A stretch of 64,000 nucleotides of DNA from Streptomyces cinerochromogenes (lineage in GTDB: Bacteria; Actinomycetota; Actinomycetes; Streptomycetales; Streptomycetaceae): assembly GCF_014648635.1 (NCBI RefSeq), contig NZ_BMRM01000006.1, positions 62,001 through 126,000 of the forward strand, given 5' to 3'. Of this stretch, positions 34,393 to 43,922 are shown piece by piece. The position numbers and the translations under genes were made by a program. The notes below the pieces were generated by a model. It was not told the origin of the DNA, did no database searches, and saw nothing but the letters and a program-made list of their open reading frames with translations. How positions within the stretch are numbered: the stretch's first letter is position 1; the number at the start of each line of letters is the position of its first letter.

Positions 34393-35147
34393 TCATCACC
34401 CCCCGGTGTCCGTCCTGCGCTGCCGTCCTTCGTCTTCGCCTCGTCGGCGGACGCCTCGGCCGGCTGCACCCGGTGCCGGGGCGTGGTCCGCCGGGGCGGC
34501 CGGGTGAAGGTGATCTGCCGCACCACCTGCTGGAAACAGGCCAGTGACGCGAAACTCGGCAGAGCGGCGGCCGCGGTGTCGACGATATTTTTCGGCGCCT
34601 GCGCGATACATAAGATCATGGCAATCGCCGAAAAAATCAGAAGTACCGACCAGGAATGGAAGGCCCGGCGTTGGTGCAGGGCCGCCCGGAGAATGGAGAG
34701 CGACGCCACCAGCCATGGGCCGAAAACCAGCAGGGGCCACCAGGAGACCACGTCGCCCGGCATGCGGGACGCGGCCACGAAACGCAGCGGATCGTAGGAG
34801 ATCAGACCGCCGAAGATGCTTACGGCGGAGGCGATGACGGCGACCAGCGCGGCGATGAGATGACTGGCGACGCGCGTGGTGTTCGGGCGTTGCCGGACCT
34901 TGCGGTGGCCTCGCGGGGGAGTCTTCACCGGGGGCAGCTCCGCGGTGATCTCCACCAGGGCGTCACGATGGGGATTCATCCCCTGACCTGCGAGGTCGTC
35001 CTCCTTGCGGGCGGCCGGGATCCTCGGCTGCCGCTCGATGGAGTCCCGCAGCATGAAGGCGAGCTCCTCGGCGGGGTCCCAGGCCGAGTCCGGGGGGACC
35101 AGGGGCGGGTAGAAGGCTTCCGTGGGCCCCGTGTACTCAGGATGCAT
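34389..35147 (-). CDS. Membrane protein, DUF2637/SpdB-like
   Basis: About 252 residues. A hydrophilic N-terminal 90 residues is followed by four hydrophobic segments (about 95-117, 135-155, 160-180 and 185-205), and an Arg/Lys-rich tail. The helix pattern resembles the DUF2637 proteins of Streptomyces, a group related to plasmid spread (Spd) proteins, but the match is by appearance only. It is translationally coupled to small genes on both sides (11-bp overlap upstream, ATGA downstream). Confidence 0.65.
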   Translation of the reverse strand: MHPEYTGPTEAFYPPLVPPDSAWDPAEELAFMLRDSIERQPRIPAARKEDDLAGQGMNPHRDALVEITAELPPVKTPPRGHRKVRQRPNTTRVASHLIAALVAVIASAVSIFGGLISYDPLRFVAASRMPGDVVSWWPLLVFGPWLVASLSILRAALHQRRAFHSWSVLLIFSAIAMILCIAQAPKNIVDTAAAALPSFASLACFQQVVRQITFTRPPRRTTPRHRVQPAEASADEAKTKDGSAGRTPGGDE

Positions 35148-35253
35148 GGGCCCAGCGTTTCGAGACGTGTTTTTCCAGTGAACTCATCACATCCATGAAT
35201 TCCTGGAGGATTTCCTCCGTCACTTCAAGAGTGACGGAGAGGCCCCCCTTCAT
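35137..35253 (-). CDS. Small 38-residue protein, leader gene of the membrane-protein group
   Basis: The ATG at 35253 has an excellent AAAGGAG five bases upstream, which decides the start; the frame is open to 35346 but without a ribosome site there. The sequence has a helical acidic middle (VTEEILQEFMDVMSSLEKHV). The stop overlaps the next gene by 11 bp. Function unknown. Confidence 0.5.
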   Translation of the reverse strand: MKGGLSVTLEVTEEILQEFMDVMSSLEKHVSKRWAHAS

Positions 35254-35474
35254 CAGGACTCCTTTGCTGGGGCCCGTTCTGCTCGGTGCGGGCAGGTAGG
35301 TGTGGGAGCCTAGCCGCACGGGCCGCCGAGGAAGTTCCTTCGTCATGCTGCGAATAACGCCGCCATTCGATGATGGATGCGCGGCGAACGGGTGAAGGGA
35401 TTAGCCGGACAAGCACTATGTGCGGGAAAATCCGCCGAGCAATCTGTCCTGCAAGCAGATCAACGGATCTCTGC

Positions 35475-35789
35475 TCAGGACAGCCCCGCCAGCCGCAGCA
35501 GTGCCGTCGTCGCCGCCGCGCCCAGCACCACCACGACGAACGACGCCCGGCGCCAGGCCAGGACGGCGCCGGCCAGGACCCCGGCGGGGCGGGCCCAGCC
35601 GGCGAAGCCGCCGGACTCGGTCAGGGCGCCCGTGGCCAGCAGGGCGACCAGGAGGACGACCGCGCCGGCGGAGGCCAGTTCCTGGACGCGCGGCGGGATC
35701 GTGACCCGGCCGTGCAGGACCGGGCCGACCAGCCGGAAGGCGTACGTGCCGACGGCCAGGGCGAGGATCACGGCGACGGTGGCGTTCAC
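35475..35789 (-). CDS. azlD: AzlD-family branched-chain amino acid exporter subunit
   Basis: About 104 residues with three to four membrane helices (VAVILALAVGTYAFRLVGP, AGAVVLLVALLATGAL, FVVVVLGAAATTALLRL). The AzlD family forms the small subunit of the two-component AzlCD exporter of leucine-type amino acids and analogues. The GTG start overlaps the azlC stop (GTGA). Confidence 0.9.
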   Translation of the reverse strand: MNATVAVILALAVGTYAFRLVGPVLHGRVTIPPRVQELASAGAVVLLVALLATGALTESGGFAGWARPAGVLAGAVLAWRRASFVVVVLGAAATTALLRLAGLS

Positions 35790-36499
35790 GCGGCGGCTCC
35801 CCGGGGCGTCGTCGGGCGGCGGTGGAGGAAGAGGCCCGCGAGGGCGAGCAGGACCGGGACGCCGGCCGGGACGGCGGGGGTGACCGCCAGCGCCAGGGCG
35901 GCGCCGAGCAGCGCGCACCGCCGTACCGCCGCGTCGGCGCGGAGGGTGGGCAGGACCAGGGCGACCAGGACCGCGGGGAACGCGGCGTCCAGGCCGTAGC
36001 GGGCGGTGTCGCCCAGCGCGCTGCCCGCCGCCGCACCGGCGAGGACGCCCACGTTCCACACGGCGAACAGGCCGAGGCCGGATATCCAGAACGCCCGGCG
36101 CTGCCGTACCGGGTCGGACTGGGCCAGGGCGAAGGCGACCGTCTCGTCCGTGACCAGGTGGGCGCCGAGGAGGCGGGCCGCCGGGGCGGTGCCGATGATG
36201 TCGGCGACGGCCAGGCTGAAGGCCGCCGTCCGGGTGTTGAGCAGGAGTCCGGTGGCCGCGGCGGCGACCGGACCGCCCCCGGCGAGCAGGACGCCCACCG
36301 CGCTGAACTGGGCCGATCCCGCGTACACGACCAGGGACATCAGGACCGGCACCCACATCGGCAGGCCGCCCGCGACGGAGACGGCACCGAAGGAGATGCC
36401 CACGACACCGCTGGCCAGCCAGACCAGCGAGCTGTCCCGGAGGAGGGAGCGGTCGGCGGCGGACCCGGGCGTTGTTCGGTGTGACGAACGCATGTTCAC
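35786..36499 (-). CDS. azlC: AzlC-family branched-chain amino acid exporter subunit
   Basis: About 237 residues, large subunit of AzlCD. VWLASGVVGISFGAVSVAGGL, LVVYAGSAQFSAVGVLLAGG and LLNTRTAAFSLAVADI are typical AzlC motifs; several membrane helices follow. Divergent from an XRE-cupin regulator 64 bp away, the arrangement found for many azlCD genes and pointing to local control. Confidence 0.93.
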   Translation of the reverse strand: MNMRSSHRTTPGSAADRSLLRDSSLVWLASGVVGISFGAVSVAGGLPMWVPVLMSLVVYAGSAQFSAVGVLLAGGGPVAAAATGLLLNTRTAAFSLAVADIIGTAPAARLLGAHLVTDETVAFALAQSDPVRQRRAFWISGLGLFAVWNVGVLAGAAAGSALGDTARYGLDAAFPAVLVALVLPTLRADAAVRRCALLGAALALAVTPAVPAGVPVLLALAGLFLHRRPTTPRGAAA

Positions 36500-36505
36500 T
36501 ACGAT

Positions 36506-36525
36506 GGACAGTGACCCGCCTGTCC
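36506..36525. promoter_or_regulatory. Inverted repeat in the azlC/regulator gap
   Basis: GGACAG-N8-CTGTCC, 6-bp perfect arms, centred in the 64-bp divergent intergenic region. The position suits an operator for the XRE-cupin regulator. Confidence 0.45.
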
Positions 36526-36562
36526 GTCAAGGCGAACGATCGTACCGATGGAGCGAACGCAC

Positions 36563-37126
36563 ATGTCCGAGGTGCCCGCCCGGCTGCCCCTGGAGTGGAT
36601 CGCCGCGTCGCTGAAGCGCGAGCGCGGCCGTGCCGGTCTGTCCCTGTCCGAGCTGGCCAAGCGCGCCGGAATCGCCAAGTCCACGCTGTCCCAGCTGGAG
36701 GCGGCGGGCGGGAACCCGAGCATGGAGACCATCTGGGCGCTCGCGGTGGCGCTCGGTGTGCCGTTCAGCGCGCTGGTCGAGCCGCCCTCGCCGGCGGTCC
36801 AGGTGATCCGGGCGGGGCGGGGGCCCACGGTCCACTCCGACCAGTCCAGCTATCTGGCCTCGCTGCTGTCCGCCTGCCCGCCCGGCGCCCGCCGGGACCT
36901 GTATGTCGTGTGGCTGGAGCCCGGCACCGTACGGGATTCCGAACCCCATATTCCGGGCACCGTCGAGCACATCGTGGTGAGCGAGGGCGCGGTTCGGGCG
37001 GGGCCGGACGGGGAGGCCGTGGAACTGGGGCCCGGGGATTACATGTCGTACCGGGGTGACGTATCTCACTCGTACGAGGCGCTTGCGGCCGGGACCAAGT
37101 TTGTGCTGGTCATGCAGCACATGTGA
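36563..37126 (+). CDS. XRE-family regulator with C-terminal cupin domain
   Basis: About 187 residues. ATG at 36563 chosen for TGGAG nine bases upstream; an ATG at 36548 lacks one. HTH at about 10-65 (LSLSELAKRAGIAKSTLSQLE), then a cupin barrel (YVVWLEPGTVRDSEPHIPGTVEHIVVSEG and LGPGDYMSYRGDVSHSYEAL). Such proteins sense amino acids or polyamines with the cupin. Likely regulator of the divergent azlCD. Confidence 0.92.
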   Translation: MSEVPARLPLEWIAASLKRERGRAGLSLSELAKRAGIAKSTLSQLEAAGGNPSMETIWALAVALGVPFSALVEPPSPAVQVIRAGRGPTVHSDQSSYLASLLSACPPGARRDLYVVWLEPGTVRDSEPHIPGTVEHIVVSEGAVRAGPDGEAVELGPGDYMSYRGDVSHSYEALAAGTKFVLVMQHM

Positions 37127-37159
37127 GCGTTCGTGAACGGAAAATGAACGGGAAAAGGC

Positions 37160-37192
37160 AGGAGCCCCGTCGCCGGACGGCGCGGGGCTCCT
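37160..37192. terminator. Bidirectional terminator hairpin
   Basis: AGGAGCCCCG pairs with CGGGGCTCCT, and the inner CGCCG pairs with CGGCG around a GA loop with a single T bulge. It lies between the ends of the convergent XRE-cupin and cold-shock genes. Confidence 0.85.
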
Positions 37193-37232
37193 TGGGTACT
37201 GCGCTAGGCTGCGATCAGCTGTCCCGAGTCGA

Positions 37233-37436
37233 TCAGACCGGGGTGACGTTCTCCGCCTGCGGGCCCTTCGGACCCTGGGTCACGTCGAAGCTCACCTGCT
37301 GGTTCTCTTCGAGGGAACGGAAACCCGTGGCGTTGATCGCGGAGTAGTGAACGAAGACGTCGGGGCCGCCGCCCTCCTGGGCAATGAAGCCAAAGCCCTT
37401 TTCGGCGTTGAACCACTTAACGGTTCCGGTAGCCAT
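37233..37436 (-). CDS. Cold-shock protein (CspA family)
   Basis: 67 residues, a single cold-shock domain. RNP1 (KGFGFI) and RNP2 (VFVHYSAI) RNA-binding motifs are intact, and it starts [14 protein letters not shown]. It acts as an RNA chaperone or antiterminator in the cytoplasm. A leader of about 150 nt, containing a long hairpin (37528-37558), separates the ATG from the predicted promoter, the usual arrangement for cold-induced csp genes. Confidence 0.97.
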   Translation of the reverse strand: MATGTVKWFNAEKGFGFIAQEGGGPDVFVHYSAINATGFRSLEENQQVSFDVTQGPKGPQAENVTPV

Positions 37437-37527
37437 AAGCCCTCCTTGGGCTCACAAAGGGTTGCCCTGCTCCAGAACCTGCAAGTGTGAAACGGTGCTG
37501 CACAACTGCATACTTCTGAAAACGACG

Positions 37528-37558
37528 AGAGCCTGCGGTTACATGCTCCGCAGGCTCT
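37528..37558 (-). promoter_or_regulatory. Strong hairpin in the cold-shock mRNA leader
   Basis: In the RNA sense, AGAGCCTGCGG-N9-CCGCAGGCTCT: an 11-bp perfect stem with a 9-nt loop, about 90 nt before the start codon. The stem is followed by TCGTCGTTTTC, so it could act as an attenuator (terminator-like) or as a temperature-dependent fold. Confidence 0.6.
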
Positions 37559-37593
37559 GTACTGCAAGGGAAACCAAACTGCAACTTGCGGCA

Positions 37594-37621
37594 AGCCTAG
37601 CATCCGGGCAGCCGAAAGCAA
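37594..37621 (-). promoter_or_regulatory. Predicted promoter of the cold-shock gene
   Basis: On the minus strand TTGCTT (-35, 37621-37616) and TAGGCT (-10, 37599-37594) are 16 bp apart, close to the HrdB consensus. Predicted start near 37587. Confidence 0.5.
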
Positions 37622-37711
37622 TAGAGGTCAAGATCACGTCACCCGGATGTTTGAACGTCCGCTAGGCCGTTTGAGGACGGGGTCGGTCCCAGCACCGTAC
37701 CCCACGGGGTC

Positions 37712-38572
<861 letters not shown>

Positions 38573-38674
38573 CCCGTCGCGCCCCCTGCCCCCACCCGTC
38601 ACTACTGTGGCCGCGTCGACGCACGCGCCGGGCACACACCGGTAACAGACGGGGAAGGACGGGGAACTCCCGCC

Positions 38675-41131
38675 ATGGAGATACTTCAGCCGGACGATCC
38701 GCGGGAGTTGGGCGGCTACCGGATGCTGCGCAGACTCGGAGCCGGCGGCATGGGCCGGGTGTACCTGGCCCGTTCGCCCGGCGGCCGGACCGTGGCCGTC
38801 AAGGTCGTACGACCCGACCTCGCCGCGGATTCCGGTTTCCGTGAGCGGTTCCGGCACGAGGCCGAGATCGCCCAGGCGGTCTCCGGCCAGTACACCGCCG
38901 CGGTGGTGGACGCCGACCCCGAGGCGCCGCTGCCCTGGCTCGCCACCTCCTACGTCCTCGGCCCGGACCTGACCGACGTCGTCGCCGCGCACGGGCCGCT
39001 GCCCGAGCACACCGTGCGCGCGCTCGGCGCCGGGCTCGCCGCCGCGCTCCAGGAGATCCACGCGGCCGGGCTCATCCACCGCGACCTCAAGCCGTCCAAC
39101 GTCCTGCTCGCCGCCGACGGGCCCCGGGTCATCGACTTCGGCATCGCGCGCGCCGTGGACGGCACCCGGTTGACCGAGACCGGGGTCGTGGTCGGCTCGC
39201 CCGGCTACATGCCCCCGGAACAGGCGATGGGCAAGGACGTGGGCCCCGCGGGCGACGTCTTCTCCCTCGGCGCGGTCCTCGCCTTCGCCGCCACCGGGCG
39301 CAGCGCGTTCGGCGACGGGGCCGCCTCGCACGCCGCGCTGCTCTACCAGGTCGTGCACGGCGAGCCCGACCTGGAAGGCGTACCGCGCTCCCTGCTCGGC
39401 CTGGTCCGCGCCTGCCTCCAGAAGGACCCGGCCGGCCGCCCCGCCCCCGCGGAGATCACCGCCGCGCTCGCCCCGCAGGGCGTCGACGGCGTCCTGCGCG
39501 ACTGGCTCCCGTCCGCCGTCGCCTCCACGATCGCCACGCACGCGGCGGGAATCCTGGACCTGGAGGCACCGGACCAGCAGCCGGGGGCGGCGGGAACGTC
39601 GGGAACGGCGGGAACGGCGGGAACGGCGGGAACGGCGGGAACGTTCGGGGCCCAGGGAGCCGGGGGGTTCGGTCCGGCGCCGGTCGGCGGTCCGGGGGTG
39701 CCCGGCGGTGCTCCGGGGGTGCCGGCCGGTGGTCCCGCGCCGGGGTACGGGTATCCGCCCGCGCCGGGCGCCGGGTACGGCACGCCTCCCGGGGGAACCG
39801 CCCCGCCGGCGCCCGCCCCTGGCATGCCGTCAGCGGGAAACCCCTACTCCACCCCAGGCCCCACCCCCGCGCCCCTCCCCGGCACCGTGCAGCTCGGCGG
39901 GCCCGAGGCGCCCGCCCGGCCCGGCCGGCGTCGCGCCCTGTCCCTCGCCCTCGGCGGGGCCGCCGCCGTCGCCGCCGTCGGCGGGGGCACCGCCTGGTGG
40001 CTGAGCAGGGACACGGGTGCCGACATATCGGCCGACGGCGGCAAGGCGGGTGCCGCGGGCGAGCCCGCCGCCGAGCACTTCACCACCCCGCCCGCCGGAG
40101 TGGCCCCGCAGCCGCTGTGGCACCGGGCGCTCACCGAGGACGGCACCACCACCGACGTACCCCTGCTCGTCCACGACGGCCTGCTGCTGATCAGCGGCGA
40201 CCCGCTGGCGGCGTACGACGTCAAGACCGGCAGGCCCCGCTGGTCCAAGTCCGACCTGGTCGTACCCGGCTCCCAACTGCTCTACAGGGACGGGCGGATG
40301 TACCTGCCCGACGCCGAGTACGACGGCGCCCTCATCGCCCGCGACGCGGCGACCGGCGCGGAGGTGTGGCGGGCCCGGCTCGGCAAGCACATCGACATCG
40401 AGGACACCATCGCCCTCGACGACGAGCACGTGTACGTCGCGGCGAGCGACTTCAGCGAGTCCAAGAGCGCCACCGACTTCCGCACGGCCGTCGCCGCCAT
40501 CAGCATCGCCACCCGCAGGACGGTGTGGATCCAGAAGCGGGACTGGGGCACCGACGACTACGACGTCGAGGGCTCCGTCTCCGGCGCGTACCTGGTGTAC
40601 GCCGACTCGAAGTACAACCTGACCGTCCGCTCCACCGCGACCGGCGCCCAGCTGTGGACGAAGAAGCTCGGCGACGACTGGAGCTGGCGGCCCACCGTCT
40701 CCGACGGCCTGGTCCTCCTGCCGGGGGAGCGGCTCACCGCCGTCGACGTGAAGACCGGCGCGACCCGCTGGACCCTGTCCCCGGCGGGCCGCCGGGGCTT
40801 CTACAACCCCACCGTCATCGACGGCGTCCTCTACGCCGGCGACCACGACCGCGGCATCTGGGCCGTGGACGTGCGCACCGGCAAGAAGATCTGGCTCTGC
40901 GAGGAGAACGACCGGGGCGCGCCGGAGGTCTTCGTGAAGTACGGCAAGACGCTGTACTGCGGCGCCCAGGCCGTCGGCGGCGGCGTCGTCGCCCTGGACG
41001 CGCGGACCGGCCGCAAGCGGTGGAGCTGGACCGACAACAAGGGCACCGGCGACCAGTGGCAGATCGCCCTGTCCGGCAACCGGCTGCTGATGGCCAACGG
41101 CGCGGACGCCTACGCGATGCCGGCCGTCTGA
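38675..41131 (+). CDS. Serine/threonine protein kinase with PQQ-like beta-propeller
   Basis: About 818 residues. Kinase domain at about 13-270 (LGAGGMGRVYLA, VAVKVV, HRDLKPSN, IDFGIA, YMPPEQA). A Gly/Ala/Pro-rich linker includes five to six GTA repeats. A membrane helix at about 418-440 (ALSLALGGAAAVAAVGGGTAWW) is followed by an external domain of tandem PQQ-type blades (LAAYDVKTGRPRW, IARDAATGAEVWRA, TAVDVKTGATRW, VALDARTGRKRW). The propeller is probably a sensor or scaffold; substrates unknown. Paralogue of the kinase at 32519. Confidence 0.96.
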   Translation: MEILQPDDPRELGGYRMLRRLGAGGMGRVYLARSPGGRTVAVKVVRPDLAADSGFRERFRHEAEIAQAVSGQYTAAVVDADPEAPLPWLATSYVLGPDLTDVVAAHGPLPEHTVRALGAGLAAALQEIHAAGLIHRDLKPSNVLLAADGPRVIDFGIARAVDGTRLTETGVVVGSPGYMPPEQAMGKDVGPAGDVFSLGAVLAFAATGRSAFGDGAASHAALLYQVVHGEPDLEGVPRSLLGLVRACLQKDPAGRPAPAEITAALAPQGVDGVLRDWLPSAVASTIATHAAGILDLEAPDQQPGAAGTSGTAGTAGTAGTAGTFGAQGAGGFGPAPVGGPGVPGGAPGVPAGGPAPGYGYPPAPGAGYGTPPGGTAPPAPAPGMPSAGNPYSTPGPTPAPLPGTVQLGGPEAPARPGRRRALSLALGGAAAVAAVGGGTAWWLSRDTGADISADGGKAGAAGEPAAEHFTTPPAGVAPQPLWHRALTEDGTTTDVPLLVHDGLLLISGDPLAAYDVKTGRPRWSKSDLVVPGSQLLYRDGRMYLPDAEYDGALIARDAATGAEVWRARLGKHIDIEDTIALDDEHVYVAASDFSESKSATDFRTAVAAISIATRRTVWIQKRDWGTDDYDVEGSVSGAYLVYADSKYNLTVRSTATGAQLWTKKLGDDWSWRPTVSDGLVLLPGERLTAVDVKTGATRWTLSPAGRRGFYNPTVIDGVLYAGDHDRGIWAVDVRTGKKIWLCEENDRGAPEVFVKYGKTLYCGAQAVGGGVVALDARTGRKRWSWTDNKGTGDQWQIALSGNRLLMANGADAYAMPAV
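39592..39645 (+). repeat. 9-bp tandem repeat inside the kinase linker
   Basis: GGGAACGGC and close variants occur in about six copies, coding GTS/GTA repeats in frame. Such repeats can change in copy number without shifting the frame. Confidence 0.85.
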
Positions 41132-41153
41132 ACCGGGTAGGACACCCGGAGAT

Positions 41154-41933
41154 GTGAGGGGGGTGGGGCACGTGGGCGGGGTGACCACGGGGGTGCTCGT
41201 GCTGGTCGCCGCGGTGTGGGGGGTGTCGGCGGGCGCGCTGCTGCCCCGCGCCGCGTACCGCTTCGCCGTGCCGTCCGGCCGGCCCTGGCGCGACCGTTGC
41301 CCGGACGGCCGCCATCCGGTCCGGGGGTGGCTGGGCGCGGCACGGTGCGGGGAGTGCGCGGGGCGTGCGGATGGGGCGCCCTCACCGTCGTACGCCCCCT
41401 CCGCGCTTCCGCTCGCCGTCGCCACGGCTCTCGTCTGCGCCGCCCTCGCCGCCGCCACCGGCACCCGGCCCGAGCTGGCGGTCTGGTTGCTGCTCGCGCC
41501 GGTCGGCGTGCTGCTCGCCGCCGTCGACCTCCGGGTGCGGCGGCTGCCCGACCCCCTGACCCTCCCGCTCGCCGCCACCGCCCTCGCCCTGCTGGGCCTG
41601 GCCGCCCTGCTCCCCGAACACGCCGGCCACTGGCGTACCGCCCTCTACGGCGCCCTCGCGCTCGGCGCCGGCTACTACCTGCTGTACCTCATCAACCCGG
41701 GCGGCATGGGCTTCGGCGACGTGAAGCTGGCGGTGGGGGCGGGTGCCGTCCTCGGCTGGTACGGCTGGCCCACCGTGCTGCTCGGCAGCTTCGCCGGATT
41801 CCTGCTCGGCGCGCTGTACGGCGGCGTGCTCGTACTGGCCCGGCGGGCGGACCGGAAGACGGCCGTACCGTTCGGCCCGTTCCTCCTCGCCGGGGTCCTC
41901 ACCGGACTGCTGATCGGTGCGTACGCGGCCTGA
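41154..41933 (+). CDS. Prepilin peptidase (A24 family)
   Basis: Up to 259 residues, multi-pass membrane protein. The two catalytic aspartates are in AAVDLRVRRLPDPLTL and GMGFGDVKLAVGAG. A24 enzymes cut and often methylate type IV or Tad prepilins at the membrane. Several GTGs (41154, 41163, 41172, 41181) are possible starts; the first is given. No pilin or Tad gene is in the window. Confidence 0.87.
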   Translation: MRGVGHVGGVTTGVLVLVAAVWGVSAGALLPRAAYRFAVPSGRPWRDRCPDGRHPVRGWLGAARCGECAGRADGAPSPSYAPSALPLAVATALVCAALAAATGTRPELAVWLLLAPVGVLLAAVDLRVRRLPDPLTLPLAATALALLGLAALLPEHAGHWRTALYGALALGAGYYLLYLINPGGMGFGDVKLAVGAGAVLGWYGWPTVLLGSFAGFLLGALYGGVLVLARRADRKTAVPFGPFLLAGVLTGLLIGAYAA

Positions 41934-42005
41934 CGTCTTTCGCCCGAAACGGCTGGCGTAGGCTGGTTCGGTCCGCCCACACCCCTTGACGAAAGGGACC
42001 CCCTG

Positions 42006-43205
42006 GTGACAGAGAAGGCCGACCTCCAGTCTGTCCTCGACCGAGCCGCAGCGGGCGGACGGATCACGCCCGAGGAGGCGCTCGTCCTCTACCGCGACGC
42101 GCCCCTGCACGCCCTGGGCGCCGCCGCCGACGCCGTACGCCGCCGCAAGTACGCGGGCATCGAGCACATCGCCACGTACATCATCGAGCGGAACATCAAC
42201 TACACGAACGTGTGTGTCACGGCGTGCAAGTTCTGTGCCTTCTACGCGGCCCCCAAGGACACGGAGAAGGGCTGGACCCGCGACCTCGACGACATCCTGC
42301 GCCGCTGCGCGGAGACCGTCGAACTGGGCGGCACCCAGATCATGTTCCAGGGCGGCCACCACCCGGACTACGGCGTCGAGTACTACGAGAAGCACTTCAA
42401 GGCCATCAAGGACGCCTTCCCGCAGCTCGTCATCCACTCCCTCGGCGCGTCCGAGGTCGAGCACATGGCCCGCATCTCCGGTGTGTCGGTCGAGGAGGCC
42501 ATCACCCGTATCCACGAGGCCGGCCTGGACTCCTTCGCGGGCGCCGGCGCCGAGTTGCTGCCCGAGCGGCCGCGCAAGGCCATCGCCCCGCTGAAGGAGA
42601 GCGGCGAGCGCTGGCTGGAGATCATGGAGACCGCGCACCGGCTGGGCGTCGAGTCGACGTCGACGATGCTGATGGGCACGGGCGAGACGAACGCCGAGCG
42701 GATCGAACACCTCCGCATGATCCGGGACGTCCAGGACCGTACGGGCGGCTTCCGCGCCTTCATCCCGTACACCTACCAGCCCGAGAACAACCACCTGAAG
42801 GGCCGCACCCAGGCGACCCTCTTCGAGTACCTCCGCATGATCGCCATCGCCCGCCTCTTCCTGGACAACGTCCAGCACATCCAGGGCTCCTGGCTCACCA
42901 CCGGCAAGGAGGTCGGCCAGCTCTCCCTGCACTACGGCGCGGACGACCTCGGCTCGATCATGCTGGAGGAGAACGTGGTCTCCTCGGCCGGTGCCAGGCA
43001 CCGCTCCAACCGCCTGGAGATCATCGACCTGATCCGCAAGGCGGGCCGCGTCCCGGCGCAGCGCGCCACGACCTACGAGCACCTCGTCGTCCACGACGAC
43101 CCGGCGAACGACCCCGTCGACGACCGCGTGGTCTCGCACATCTCCTCCACGGCCATCGAGGGCGGCACCGCCCACCCCGAGCTGAAGCTGCTCGCGTCCA
43201 ACTAG
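42006..43205 (+). CDS. mqnC: Cyclic dehypoxanthinyl futalosine synthase MqnC
   Basis: About 399 residues. Radical-SAM cysteines C70, C74 and C77 (CVTACKFC). The enzyme converts dehypoxanthinyl futalosine to the cyclic form, building the second ring of the naphthoate. IERNINYTNVCVTACKFCAF, IMFQGGHHPDYG and MLMGTGETNAERIEHL are MqnC-like. GTG start. A DNA gap of 7 bp separates it from the next gene. Confidence 0.95.
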   Translation: MTEKADLQSVLDRAAAGGRITPEEALVLYRDAPLHALGAAADAVRRRKYAGIEHIATYIIERNINYTNVCVTACKFCAFYAAPKDTEKGWTRDLDDILRRCAETVELGGTQIMFQGGHHPDYGVEYYEKHFKAIKDAFPQLVIHSLGASEVEHMARISGVSVEEAITRIHEAGLDSFAGAGAELLPERPRKAIAPLKESGERWLEIMETAHRLGVESTSTMLMGTGETNAERIEHLRMIRDVQDRTGGFRAFIPYTYQPENNHLKGRTQATLFEYLRMIAIARLFLDNVQHIQGSWLTTGKEVGQLSLHYGADDLGSIMLEENVVSSAGARHRSNRLEIIDLIRKAGRVPAQRATTYEHLVVHDDPANDPVDDRVVSHISSTAIEGGTAHPELKLLASN

Positions 43206-43212
43206 GCGCGCC

Positions 43213-43818
43213 GTGCTGACGCTTCACGCCGACTCCAGGGGCCACGCCCACCTCGTCAACGGTGAGTGGATCGAGGCCGTCGGGCCCCTGGAGGACCTGT
43301 CCGCCGCGCACCCGCACGCGCGCGTGCGCGTCTGGCCCGGCATCCTCACCCCCGGGCTCGTCAACCTCCACGGCAACGAGCTGCTGGAGGAGACGTACCA
43401 CCCCGACCCGAGGGAGGCCGACACCCTCGGCACCGAGCCGCTGACCGGCGACGCGCTGGCCGCGCTCGCCCTGGACGACGCCCGCTGGGGTGCGAGCGCC
43501 CGGCGCGGGGTGCAGCGCATGCTCGCCCACGGCACGGTCGCGGCGGCCTGCGAGCCCCTGCGCAACCGCGCGGTACGGGACGCGGTCCACCGCACGGGCC
43601 TCGCCGTCCGGGGCCGCCTGGGCCGCCCCGCCGGCACCCCCTCCCTCGACCCCCTGGCCGACGGCCTCCTCCCGGAGTTCGCCCCCGCCCGCGAGCCCGG
43701 CTCGGCGGCCTGCTTCGCCGTGTTCGACGTGACCGACGAGGGGGAGCTGACGGAGCGGGGTGCGGGGACGTGCGTGGCCACGGTGGTGGGGGGCCGGCTG
43801 GTGTTCCGGCGGCGGTGA
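43213..43818 (+). CDS. Amidohydrolase-like (imidazolonepropionase-type) protein, shortened
   Basis: About 201 residues, roughly half the length of a metal-dependent amidohydrolase. [24 protein letters not shown] matches the first metal-binding strand, but the usual H-x-H is LHGN, so one ligand histidine is missing. [23 protein letters not shown] resembles a later helix, and the end ([13 protein letters not shown]) is the small beta domain. The catalytic C-terminal half of the barrel is absent. It probably co-transcribes with mqnC; activity is doubtful. Confidence 0.78.
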   Translation: MLTLHADSRGHAHLVNGEWIEAVGPLEDLSAAHPHARVRVWPGILTPGLVNLHGNELLEETYHPDPREADTLGTEPLTGDALAALALDDARWGASARRGVQRMLAHGTVAAACEPLRNRAVRDAVHRTGLAVRGRLGRPAGTPSLDPLADGLLPEFAPAREPGSAACFAVFDVTDEGELTERGAGTCVATVVGGRLVFRRR

Positions 43819-43922
43819 GCGCCCTTTTCGGGACCACATCGCATGTGCGGCTGGGCGGAGGACCTCGCGGCACGCAGGAAGCCGACGCTCCTGCCGTGAG
43901 AGGGGGCTGCAAGAATGACCGG

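Noticed and set aside
37384..37665. Plus-strand open frame over the cold-shock leader
   Set aside because: It runs antisense over the csp start and its leader, has no ribosome site and has unusual residue composition.
41154..41933. Evidence for a Tad or type IV pilus cluster from the prepilin peptidase
   Set aside because: No pilin, ATPase or Tad gene is in the window; the peptidase stands alone here.
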